From Acidobacteriota bacterium (GTDB lineage: Bacteria > Acidobacteriota > Terriglobia > Acidiferrales > UBA7541): DNA of 64,000 nt. Below are positions 35,298 to 42,076 of this stretch, in pieces (the first letter of the stretch is position 1; each line of letters starts with the position of its first letter). Below the pieces are notes generated by a model, which did not search any database, had not been told where the DNA came from, and saw nothing but the letters and a program-made list of their open reading frames with translations. The stretch lies in the NCBI GenBank assembly GCA_016201285.1, contig JACQDE010000034.1, positions 20,071 to 84,070 of the forward strand, written 5' to 3'. A program made the translations under genes and the position numbers.

Positions 35298-36368
35298 CTA
35301 CATTTCGCCGGGGGTGAAATAGCCTTTGCGGTGGCGCACAACAAAGCTATCCGACGAGGCGACGCTGGGCGCGGTCGCGCCGGGCGCAGGGCCGGTCTTG
35401 ACCTTGACTTCGATCCGGCGGAAGAGCGGCTCGGTCCCGAAGCTTCGGGACGGCGGGCGGGGCACGGGGTAGTAGCCGAGGCGGTATTGCGTGCGCAGTT
35501 CGCGGTCCATGCGGTCGAAGATGGCATTCAGAGCGGCGGCGTCTTGCGGGTAGTAGATCGAGCCGCCAGTGACTTCGGTGATGGTGAGGAGCGCGTGCTC
35601 GCCGGCGGTGTTGCGGCCGCCTTCGGACTTCACGGGGTTGATGAGGATGGTGTAGAGCATGGCGCCAGCGGCGAGGGCGGCACGGCGCGCGTCGTCGAAC
35701 TTGGCGCGGCTGGTGGTTTCACCGGCGTCGGTGACAAACACGAGCACGCGGCGGCGGCCTGGCGGGCGTTTCTCCAGCGCCTGCGAGCCGAGCACGATGG
35801 CGTCGTAGAGCGGCGCGCCCCCGCCGCCTTCAATCCGGCGCACGGTTTCCGCCAGTCGCGGCACGTCGGAGGAAAACTCAGCAAGCTGCGTGACCACGTC
35901 GGAAATCTCGAAGACCGCGAGGCGGTCGTGCGGGCGCACCACCTGGCGGATGAAGCGCGCCGCGGCGTCACGCTCGAAGGAAAGTTCCTTGAGCGTGCTG
36001 AGGCTCGAGTCAATCATCAGCGCGAGATCGAGCGGCTGCTGCGTTTCCGGCTCAAAGACCTCTACCTGCTGCTTCACGCCTTCTTCAAAAACCTCGAAGG
36101 CTTCCTTCGGCAGGTCGGGCACGGGGCGGCCGTCCTTATCGAGCACGCTGGCGATAACGCTGACGAGGTTTACCTGGGCCTTGATGCGCGGTTCCTGCTG
36201 CGGCGGCACGGGGCGCTGGGACACCTGAAGCGCAGCTTCAGGTGCTAAAGCCCATTCTCTTCCGCTGGCCGAAATGTCGGAGCGGAAGCTCCGACCCCCG
36301 ATCTGTCCGGGAACAAACGCAATCAGGGCCAACGCGAGGGAGGCGGCGGCGTAGGCGGGTCGTTTCAT
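35298..36368 (-). CDS. Acidobacterial-type VWFA-related exported protein
   Basis: The protein begins with a signal peptide (MKRPAYAAASLALALIAFVPG) and matches the Acidobacterial VWFA-related pattern: IKAQVNLVSVIASVLDKDGRPVPDL, DFAL-like FEVFEEGVKQQVEVF, LDLALMIDSSLSTLKELSFERDAAARFI with a DxSxS metal site, VFVTDAGETTS, and the conserved C-terminal RTQYRLGYYP ... KGYFTPG. This family is a strong marker of the phylum. Its function is unknown, presumably protein binding at the cell surface. Two stretches are repeat-encoded in frame: GGRSFRSDISASGREWALAPEA near the N-terminus (36233-36302 in part) and RSFGTE near 35437-35452. Its ATG directly follows the stop of the MoaD-MoaE gene (TAGATG). Confidence 0.9.
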   Translation of the reverse strand: MKRPAYAAASLALALIAFVPGQIGGRSFRSDISASGREWALAPEAALQVSQRPVPPQQEPRIKAQVNLVSVIASVLDKDGRPVPDLPKEAFEVFEEGVKQQVEVFEPETQQPLDLALMIDSSLSTLKELSFERDAAARFIRQVVRPHDRLAVFEISDVVTQLAEFSSDVPRLAETVRRIEGGGGAPLYDAIVLGSQALEKRPPGRRRVLVFVTDAGETTSRAKFDDARRAALAAGAMLYTILINPVKSEGGRNTAGEHALLTITEVTGGSIYYPQDAAALNAIFDRMDRELRTQYRLGYYPVPRPPSRSFGTEPLFRRIEVKVKTGPAPGATAPSVASSDSFVVRHRKGYFTPGEM

Positions 36369-37115
36369 CTAGGAGGTAGATTCGTCCGGGGTGGAAAAAG
36401 GTTTTGTGGACCCTTCAGGCGCACGGGGGATTTCGCCTTCGACCCAGACGGCGCCGCCGCGGAAGAATTCCTTTTTCCAGATGGGGACGGTGCGCTTGAG
36501 GATGTCGATGGCAAAGCGGCAGGCGTCGAAGGCGGCGGCGCGGTGGGGCGAGCTCACCACGATGAGCACGCTGGTCTCGCCGATGTCGAGTTTTCCGAGG
36601 CGGTGGACGATAGCGACGCGGTGGATGGGGAATTTTTTCCGTGCTTCCTCGCCAATTTCGCGCATTTTTTTCAACGCCATCGGCTCATAGGCCTCGTATT
36701 CAAGGTGGAGCGTCTCGCGGCCGCCGGAATTATTGCGCACGATGCCGTCGAAGACGACGACGGCGCCATCGCCAGGCGCTTTCAGCGCAGCGACAATCTC
36801 CGCGCTTCGGATGGGTTGGCGGGTAATTTCATAGATGTCATCCTGGATGGCCGTCCCGAAGTCTCGGGACGTTCCGCCGCTGACAGGCGGGAGGAAGGCG
36901 ACCTCGTCGCCGGCGCGCAACGGCGCGCGCCAGTCGGCGAATTCCTCGTTCACCGAGGCGACCAGGGACGGCCGGAAGGCGGCCAGCGCGGGAAACTGGC
37001 GGCCGTAGCGGGCAAAAAGATCCTCGACCACGCAGCCATCGTCGAGCTCCGCCCAATCCTCGGCGCAACCGGTGATGTCCTTCAGCCGCCCAAAAAAGAG
37101 AACGCGAACGCGCAT
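36369..37115 (-). CDS. MoaD-MoaE fusion, molybdopterin synthase (MoaX-like)
   Basis: Residues 1-81 form a MoaD ubiquitin-like domain (MRVRVLFFGRLKDITG ... AFLPPVSGG) and residues about 90-235 a MoaE domain (EIVAALKAPGDGAVVVFDGIVRNNSGG, IVHRLGKLDIGETSVLIVVSSPHRAAAFDACR, PIWKKEF). Molybdopterin synthase needs a free MoaD C-terminal Gly-Gly to carry sulfur; here GG is at 80-81 inside the chain, so processing after GG, as reported for mycobacterial MoaX, is expected. The linker just after GG (TSRDFGT) is encoded by a GTCCCGAGACTTCGGGAC palindrome, one of the dispersed repeats. Confidence 0.9.
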   Translation of the reverse strand: MRVRVLFFGRLKDITGCAEDWAELDDGCVVEDLFARYGRQFPALAAFRPSLVASVNEEFADWRAPLRAGDEVAFLPPVSGGTSRDFGTAIQDDIYEITRQPIRSAEIVAALKAPGDGAVVVFDGIVRNNSGGRETLHLEYEAYEPMALKKMREIGEEARKKFPIHRVAIVHRLGKLDIGETSVLIVVSSPHRAAAFDACRFAIDILKRTVPIWKKEFFRGGAVWVEGEIPRAPEGSTKPFSTPDESTS

Positions 37116-37332
37116 CGTTGGGATTGTAGCGCGTGGAGGGACAGGCTTTCCAGCGGGGCCGCGGAAAATACTTCACTTCAGTGCGTCCCGCGATGCGGGA
37201 CGCACGAGACGTGAGCTACAAGCATTTCCGCGTTCGGCGAGCCACATGTTAGAGCACATCGTCGTGTGAAAGCCTCACGGAATTCGAATTTTCCGAAATG
37301 AACATGAGCGCCGGCCGCATTGAAGAAAGAGG

Positions 37333-37349
37333 CCCCAAATTATTTGGGG
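37333..37349. promoter_or_regulatory. Perfect AT-centred palindrome, possible operator
   Basis: CCCCAAATTATTTGGGG is a 7-bp inverted repeat with a 3-base centre in an otherwise GC-rich gap, five bases before a TTGACG hexamer (37355-37360) and 68 bases before the epimerase start. It is unlike the dispersed repeat families. A matching -10 is not clear, so the regulatory reading is tentative. The rest of 37116-37416 shows no gene. Confidence 0.4.
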
Positions 37350-37416
37350 AATTCTTGACGCGGGGGCGCGGGCAAAGTAGCGTGAGGGAGGCGGAGAAAC
37401 GATTGAGACAAAAAAA

Positions 37417-38316
37417 ATGCGAGTACTGATCTCGGGAGCGTCGGGGCTGGTGGGGGCAGCAGTGTTGACCGCGCTGCGCCACGCCGGGCACACGGTGAAC
37501 CGTCTGGTGCGGCCGGGCGGGACGGGCGCGCCGGGGGACGCCGGCTGGGACCCGCTCTCCGGCAGGATGGAGCTAGCGGGACTCGAGGGCGTGGACGGAG
37601 TTGTGCACCTTGCCGGGGCGTCCATCGCCGAGGGTCGGTGGACAGACGCGCGCAAGCAAGTGTTGCGCACGAGCCGCGTGGAAGCGACGCGCCACCTGGT
37701 GAACGGCCTGACCCGGCTGGCGCGGCCGCCGAAGGTACTCATCTCCGCCTCCGCCATCGGGTATTACGGCAGCCGCGGCGACGAACAGCTCACCGAAGCG
37801 TGCGCGCCGGGCGACGATTTTCTCGCCCATCTCGCGCGGGACTGGGAAGCCGAGGCCGTGCGCGCCGAACAGAACGGCATCCGCACGGTGGTCCTGCGCT
37901 TCGGCGTGATTCTTTCGGCGGCGGGCGGGGCGCTGCCGCGAATGCTGTTGCCGTTCAAGCTGGGCGCGGGCGGACGGCTCGGCTCGGGGCAGCAGTGGAT
38001 GTCGTGGCTTTCGCTGCCGGAAGCGGCGGGATTCGTGCGGCACGCGCTCGAGAACACCGGGCTGCGCGGGGCGGTGAATGCGGTGGCGCCATGCCCGGTG
38101 CGAAACTCCGAATTCACAAAAGCGCTGGGAAAAGTGTTGCGGCGGCCGACGCTGTTCCCGGCGCCGGCGTTTGCCCTGAAGCTGGCGCTGGGCGAGATGG
38201 CCGAGGCGCTGCTGCTCTCGAGCCAGCGAGTGATCCCGGCGCGGCTGCAAGAGCAGGGCTACCACTTCATGCATCCCGAGCTGGAAAGGGCGCTGCGGGC
38301 AGTGCTAAAGAGATAG
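37417..38316 (+). CDS. TIGR01777-type NAD-dependent epimerase/SDR family protein
   Basis: The N-terminal Rossmann motif is ISGASGLVGAAVLTALRHAGHTV, then VVHLAGASIAEGRW, SASAIGYYGSRGDE with the Tyr of the extended SDR active site, and a C-terminal DUF1731-like block (ALLLSSQRVIPARLQEQGYHFMHPELERAL). This matches YfcH/TIGR01777 proteins, whose physiological substrates are not established. The 299-residue length fits. Start ATG 37417 follows an A-rich stretch (GAGACAAAAAAA) that provides only a weak ribosome-binding site. It stands alone between the molybdopterin and FecR-like genes. Confidence 0.9.
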   Translation: MRVLISGASGLVGAAVLTALRHAGHTVNRLVRPGGTGAPGDAGWDPLSGRMELAGLEGVDGVVHLAGASIAEGRWTDARKQVLRTSRVEATRHLVNGLTRLARPPKVLISASAIGYYGSRGDEQLTEACAPGDDFLAHLARDWEAEAVRAEQNGIRTVVLRFGVILSAAGGALPRMLLPFKLGAGGRLGSGQQWMSWLSLPEAAGFVRHALENTGLRGAVNAVAPCPVRNSEFTKALGKVLRRPTLFPAPAFALKLALGEMAEALLLSSQRVIPARLQEQGYHFMHPELERALRAVLKR

Positions 38317-38442
38317 GGGTCGGGGATCAAGGGTGAGGGGTCAGGGAGAATTCCCGAAAACGGGCCGCAACTTTTCGGAGACGCGCGGGTTTTTGCGATT
38401 CGATAGAGGGCAGAGGAGGGACGGCTAAGTTGAGGTAATTGC

Positions 38443-38470
38443 TTGACAAGGCGAGAGGTTTTGTTACGAT
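38443..38470 (+). promoter_or_regulatory. Sigma-70 promoter of the FecR-like gene
   Basis: TTGACA (38443-38448) is followed after 16 bases by TACGAT (38465-38470), predicting a transcript start near 38477 and a leader of about 62 bases. It is the only clear promoter in the 38317-38538 gap, which otherwise holds a short GGGGTCGGGGATCAAGGG-type repeat near its left end. Confidence 0.65.
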
Positions 38471-38538
38471 GAGGCGGCTAGAAGTGAGGCAACTGCCGCA
38501 AGTCATGCTGTTTACGAACTCCGTAGGAGAGTGACCAC

Positions 38539-39282
38539 ATGATGGCACGTAGGGGACTGGCGGCTCTGCTCATCGCCTTACTGGCAGTCCCGGCCGGAGC
38601 GAGTCCCTCCACTGGTTCACGCGCAGTAGCTACCCCGATCGGAACAATTTCCCAGAGCGATTCCGTCATTGTCGGCGGCACCGGCGCACTGGCGGGCACG
38701 ACCGTTTTTAGCGGCGACATGATTGAAGTCGGGCCGCGCGGTTCGGCGTGGATCCTGCTGAACGGCGGGATGCAGGTGCGCGTGTCTTCGGAGAGCCGCG
38801 TCCGGCTGAGAGGACTCGCCGGCGGCACGAATCGAGTGGAGCTGGAAATGTTCAGCGGCGCGGCGCGTTTCCGCACCAGCGAAACGGCGCCGGTGATGGC
38901 GCGGCTGGCGGACGCAACCGTGCGCGCCAGGGGCGCGAAGCCGGCGGTGGGCGTCGTTTCCGTGTTGAGCCGCAAGTCGGCGATCATCGGCGCGGAAATG
39001 GGCGAGTTGCTGGTCACCACCGCGCACGACGGAAAGAGCGTCACGTTGCGCGAAGGCGAGGCCGTCGAAGTGACCCTGGCGGAAGCGCCACCCGCTGGCA
39101 AGCCGCAGCCGAAAGGCGGCGGGGCGTCGGGAGCAACCGGCCTGACCGGCGTGCAGGTGGCCATCCTCGGCGGGGTGATTGCCGCCGTGGCTGCCGCCAT
39201 CGCCGTCAAGCTGGCCATGGACAACAAAAACCTGACCGACCAGCAAAAGAAAGATGCGGTCAGCCCGTTCAAGTTCCCATAG
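38539..39282 (+). CDS. Exported FecR-like domain protein of unknown function
   Basis: The protein has a signal peptide (MMARRGLAALLIALLAVPAGA), then a FecR-like beta-helical domain: GTISQSDSVIVGGTGALAGTTVFSGDMIEVGPRGSAWILLNGGMQVRVSSESRVRLRG followed by VTTAHDGKSVTLREGEAVEV. A Gly-rich linker precedes a C-terminal hydrophobic helix (GVQVAILGGVIAAVAAAIAVKLAM). It is therefore probably held in a membrane by its C-terminus. Unlike FecR itself, it is not next to a FecI sigma gene. It stands as a single transcription unit, with a promoter at 38443 and a strong terminator at 39302. Confidence 0.75.
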   Translation: MMARRGLAALLIALLAVPAGASPSTGSRAVATPIGTISQSDSVIVGGTGALAGTTVFSGDMIEVGPRGSAWILLNGGMQVRVSSESRVRLRGLAGGTNRVELEMFSGAARFRTSETAPVMARLADATVRARGAKPAVGVVSVLSRKSAIIGAEMGELLVTTAHDGKSVTLREGEAVEVTLAEAPPAGKPQPKGGGASGATGLTGVQVAILGGVIAAVAAAIAVKLAMDNKNLTDQQKKDAVSPFKFP

Positions 39283-39301
39283 AGATTTCTTGAAAGGAAA
39301 A

Positions 39302-39339
39302 GGCGTGTTCGTCATCCGGCGAACACGCCTTTTTGTTTT
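39302..39339 (+). terminator. Strong rho-independent terminator after the FecR-like gene
   Basis: GGCGTGTTCG (39302-39311) pairs perfectly with CGAACACGCC (39320-39329) around an 8-base loop and is followed by TTTTTGTTTT. This is the clearest intrinsic terminator in the window and lies 19 bases after the stop. Confidence 0.93.
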
Positions 39340-39352
39340 GCAACGAGTGGGA

Positions 39353-39414
39353 GAGATCCTTCGCCCCGACGATCCCGAAGTCTCGGGACCGTCGGGACTC
39401 AGGATGACGCCGCG
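39353..39414. repeat. GATCCTTCG...CAGGATGAC dispersed repeat with internal palindrome
   Basis: AGATCCTTCGCC opens the unit, GATCCCGAAGTCTCGGGACC sits inside it, and CAGGATGAC closes it. The same outer arms occur at 1934, 22814 and 35164, so the inner palindrome looks like one repeat inserted in another. Confidence 0.65.
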
Positions 39415-39434
39415 CGCTTCAGGACTTGGCGGCG

Positions 39435-40013
39435 TCACTTCACGACGTTCAGTGTCACGTCCACTTTGAGCACGTGTCCGCTGATGGGATCGGTGGCCAC
39501 GGTGGTTTGCGTAGACTGGCCTTCGCGCACGACAAAATCAAAACTTGTGCTGAACGCGCGCAAGATAGGCCGCCCGCTGCCTTCCCCCATGCCCCAGGCG
39601 ACTTCCTTGTTGGCCCCCTCCAGGGTGTGCACCGATGACCGGCGGACCAGCAGCTCGAGCTGGAAGCGATTGTCCGAAAGCGGCTCGACGCGGGCATCGA
39701 TGTCCGTCCCGACGTCCTGATACTGCAACTGGCTCTGCCCTTCCTTGCTGGACGTCATGATCGGGACCTTGAGCCCCATGCGCAGACGGGCATAATATTT
39801 GCCCCCGCTGTCCTCGGAGGCGAGTGCGGAGAGCGTATACGGCATGCTGCTGATTTTCTTTTCGCCGTCGTACTCGGTCAACACCACCAGGATTTTCACA
39901 GGCACGTTCGGCTTGGGTTCCATGGCGGCCTTCATTTTCTCCTGCGCGGCGACGCCGGCATTGAGCGCGAACAGAACCACCAGACCGGCCAACACTGTGC
40001 GAACTACTTTCAT
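39435..40013 (-). CDS. Exported protein of unknown function at the end of the sigma/anti-sigma operon
   Basis: The ATG at 40013 follows GGGAGAAGGGAGAACG and begins a signal peptide (MKVVRTVLAGLVVLFALNAGVAAQ). The 192-residue protein is predicted beta-rich (PVKILVVLTEYDGEKKISSMPYTLSALASE; TDIDARVEPLSDNRFQLELLVRRSSV; ending GHVLKVDVTLNVVK). I recognise no family. It starts 46 bases after the anti-sigma stop, on the same strand, so it is probably controlled by the ECF sigma factor and may belong to its envelope stress response. Confidence 0.72.
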   Translation of the reverse strand: MKVVRTVLAGLVVLFALNAGVAAQEKMKAAMEPKPNVPVKILVVLTEYDGEKKISSMPYTLSALASEDSGGKYYARLRMGLKVPIMTSSKEGQSQLQYQDVGTDIDARVEPLSDNRFQLELLVRRSSVHTLEGANKEVAWGMGEGSGRPILRAFSTSFDFVVREGQSTQTTVATDPISGHVLKVDVTLNVVK

Positions 40014-40059
40014 ATCGTTCTCCCTTCTCCCTGTTTGGTCTGAATTACGAAACAAATTC

Positions 40060-40794
40060 TCAACGGTTCTCCGAACTGCCCTTCGGCTTGCCTTTTTCAT
40101 CCAGGCGCTCAATTTCGAGCGGCGAGATTTTGAGCTCGGGCGTGGCCAGGGGCTTCAGGATTTCAGTTGTAGGCATCGCCGCAGCCATCAACGAAGCTCC
40201 GTCCGCCTTCCCTTCCCAGTTGGCATTGAAGAGGCGCATGACCGCAGCCATCTCCCCGCGGGGGACGAGCACTTCCGGTTCGCGGTTTGCGGCCGACTGT
40301 CCCTCGCGCGGCGGGCGGCGTCCCGCTGCGACCGTAGTCGGCGCTTCGGTGCGCGGCACTTCAGGCGGTGCGGTTGCGTGAGGCTTTTCCGCTGGCGCGA
40401 CAGGCGCGGGCGGCGTCACGCGCGTGGATTGCGGCAGCCGCGGCGGACGGCCAATGGTCAGGACTCCGACGAGGACGACGAGCGCCAGCGCAGCGGCGGT
40501 GACGGGCAGCCAGCCGGCAAACCACGGGCGCGGCGCGATGCCCTCCTGCGCGATACGGCTGCGAACATGCGCGGCAAAATCGCCGGCAGGTTTTCCGGCT
40601 ACCATCGAAGCGAGGCCGCGATCGATAGAGGCCAGCAGCGCACGCTGCGTGTCGAATTCGGCGCGGCAGGCGGGGCAAGCGGCAAGGTGGGCCGCCAAAT
40701 CGAGATCCGGGACAGCATTCGAGGGAGTGGAAGATGCCGGCCTGAAGGCCGCCGCTACGACCGCAATTCGCGATTTGTACTGTTCGCAACTCAT
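40060..40794 (-). CDS. Zinc-finger anti-sigma factor with one membrane helix
   Basis: The N-terminal zinc-binding anti-sigma pattern is Cys3 then HLAACPAC with His36, Cys40 and Cys43, typical of ZAS-type anti-sigma factors. A single transmembrane helix follows (WLPVTAAALALVVLVGVLTIG), then a Pro-rich periplasmic stretch and a C-terminal region (PLATPELKISPLEIERLDEK). Between Cys3 and His36 the sequence AVVAAAFRPASSTPS is encoded by a GATGCCGGCCTGAAGGCC plus GCCGCTACGA repeat (40733-40760), lengthening the usual spacer. The gene follows the sigma gene by 76 bases that contain another copy (40835-40860). Confidence 0.88.
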   Translation of the reverse strand: MSCEQYKSRIAVVAAAFRPASSTPSNAVPDLDLAAHLAACPACRAEFDTQRALLASIDRGLASMVAGKPAGDFAAHVRSRIAQEGIAPRPWFAGWLPVTAAALALVVLVGVLTIGRPPRLPQSTRVTPPAPVAPAEKPHATAPPEVPRTEAPTTVAAGRRPPREGQSAANREPEVLVPRGEMAAVMRLFNANWEGKADGASLMAAAMPTTEILKPLATPELKISPLEIERLDEKGKPKGSSENR

Positions 40795-40834
40795 CGCATC
40801 ACCTCCGCCCCGTACACATGGCGTGGAATGCCCA

Positions 40835-40860
40835 GTGCCGGGCTGAAGCCCGGCGCTACA
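40835..40860. repeat. GCCGGGCTGAAGCCCGGC palindrome with GCTACA end, between sigma and anti-sigma genes
   Basis: A complete copy of the main dispersed family, ten bases beyond the sigma gene stop. It could form a hairpin in the operon message and alter the sigma to anti-sigma ratio; this is inferred. Confidence 0.75.
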
Positions 40861-40870
40861 CTTGCCGGAA

Positions 40871-41416
40871 TCATCGCAACATCGCCGCCAATTTCTTGCG
40901 CGCGTGGAAGAGGCGCGACTTCACGGTGCCCTCGGGCAGGCCGAGCAGGCGGCCGACCTCGCGCGTGTCGTGGCCCTCGATGGCGGCGAGCAGCACTACG
41001 ACACGGAGTTTCTCCGACAACTCGTCCAGTGCGCGCACCAGGCGCTGCTCGAATTCGCGGGCGGCGCGGACGTCTTCGACGGTGCGCTCGGGCGAATTCA
41101 ACTCCTCCATCATGACGGAGGTCTCACGGGCCTCGCGGCGGCGGGCTGCGCGGATGCGATCGAGCGCCAGCCGCCAAGTGGTGCGCACCAGCCAGGCGCG
41201 GAAACGGTCGCGGTCGCGCAAGCGGGAGAAGTTCCGGAAAGCGCGAAGAAACGCTTCCTGGGCGACATCTTCGGCGTCGTCGCGGTTGCGCAGCACGCCG
41301 AGCGCGACACGAAACGCCAGCGCGGAGGAGTCCGCAAGGCGCTGTTCGAATTCGCGTTCGAGCGATTGGTCCAGGATCACCGCGGGTTCCAAGTAGCTGT
41401 CCACCAGCGCATCCAT
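40871..41416 (-). CDS. ECF (RpoE-like) RNA polymerase sigma factor
   Basis: The protein has region 2 (SLEREFEQRLADSSALAFRVALGVLRNRDDAEDVAQEAFLRAFRNFSRLRDRDRFRAWLVRTTWRLALDRIRA) with the DAEDVAQEAFLRAF signature, and region 4 (LSEKLRVVVLLAAIEGHDTREVGRLLGLPEGTVKSRLFHARKKL) with its helix-turn-helix. It lacks sigma-70 regions 1 and 3, as ECF factors do. The ATG at 41416 follows GGTGGGAG; a GTG at 41428 is less likely. The next gene encodes its probable membrane anti-sigma factor. A GAACC-N16-CGTC sequence just upstream suggests autoregulation. Confidence 0.93.
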   Translation of the reverse strand: MDALVDSYLEPAVILDQSLEREFEQRLADSSALAFRVALGVLRNRDDAEDVAQEAFLRAFRNFSRLRDRDRFRAWLVRTTWRLALDRIRAARRREARETSVMMEELNSPERTVEDVRAAREFEQRLVRALDELSEKLRVVVLLAAIEGHDTREVGRLLGLPEGTVKSRLFHARKKLAAMLR

Positions 41417-41434
41417 TGCGGCTCCCACCTACCA

Positions 41435-41459
41435 GACGCCGGGGGCGGGGGTTCGGTTC
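41435..41459 (-). promoter_or_regulatory. Candidate ECF-type promoter upstream of the sigma gene
   Basis: On the minus strand GAACC (41459-41455) is followed after 16 bases by CGTC (41438-41435), the usual ECF -35/-10 pattern and spacing. The predicted start would leave a leader of about 11 bases including the ribosome-binding site. Confidence 0.5.
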
Positions 41460-41460
41460 A

Positions 41461-41520
41461 GTGCAGCGGCGGGTTCATCCCGCCGCCTGTGCTTGGCGGC
41501 GGCGTAAAGCCGCCGCTACA
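41461..41520. repeat. Two palindromes, one ending the 41516 gene
   Basis: GCGGCGGGTTCATCCCGCCGC (41466-41486) and GGCGGCGTAAAGCCGCC plus GCTACA (about 41498-41520). The second contains CTA at 41516-41518, the stop TAG of the minus-strand gene. Confidence 0.75.
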
Positions 41521-41881
41521 GGTCCAACTGGGCGAGCAAAGATTCCAGATTGTCGTCGTCCACGATGAGGTCGGGGCGGGCGGCAGCGAGGTCTTCGACT
41601 TCGTCGAAGGCCTGGAAGAGGCGCATCTTTGCGGCGGCGTATTCCTCCGTGCCGGAAAGCTCGCGGCCGGTTTTCCTGCCCCATTTGCGGACGGCATCGT
41701 GGCGGATGAAAACGCGCAAGGGAAACGCCGCGCCGCGGTCCACTGCGACCATGTACACGTAGTCGGTGCCGGCGTGGAGACCGCGGCGGGATTTCTGCGT
41801 TTCGAGGAAATAGTATTGATAGACGTAGCCGGTCGAGGCCGAGTAGCTCTTCACGCGGCGGGCGTGTTCAGGACGAGCCAT
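41516..41881 (-). CDS. Conserved hypothetical protein
   Basis: This 121-residue soluble protein begins MARPEHARRVKSYSASTGYVYQYYFLE and contains TDYVYMVAVDRGAAFPLRVFIRHDAVRKWGRKTGRELSGTEEYAAAKMRLFQAFDEVEDL. I do not recognise the family. No signal peptide, membrane helix or catalytic motif is visible; it is rich in Tyr/Phe strands followed by an acidic helix. The ATG at 41881 is preferred to an upstream start. Its stop codon is contributed by a dispersed palindrome, and the final residues LAQLDL directly abut it. It lies just upstream of, and on the same strand as, the ECF sigma gene. Confidence 0.7.
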   Translation of the reverse strand: MARPEHARRVKSYSASTGYVYQYYFLETQKSRRGLHAGTDYVYMVAVDRGAAFPLRVFIRHDAVRKWGRKTGRELSGTEEYAAAKMRLFQAFDEVEDLAAARPDLIVDDDNLESLLAQLDL

Positions 41882-42076
41882 GGGGTGGATTATTCGGCGG
41901 GGTGCACGGGATGTCAAATGTACGGGTGAGCAGGGGTCGGAATGCTATTCGAAACGAAAATAGAAAATAGAAAAACGAAAATGGAAGGAAAACCGGAGCA
42001 ACTCGAAGCGCGATATGGGGTTCTAAAAGGGTATGGTAGTATTTTACCGTCCAGCCATTGGGTGGGGAACTCAAAC

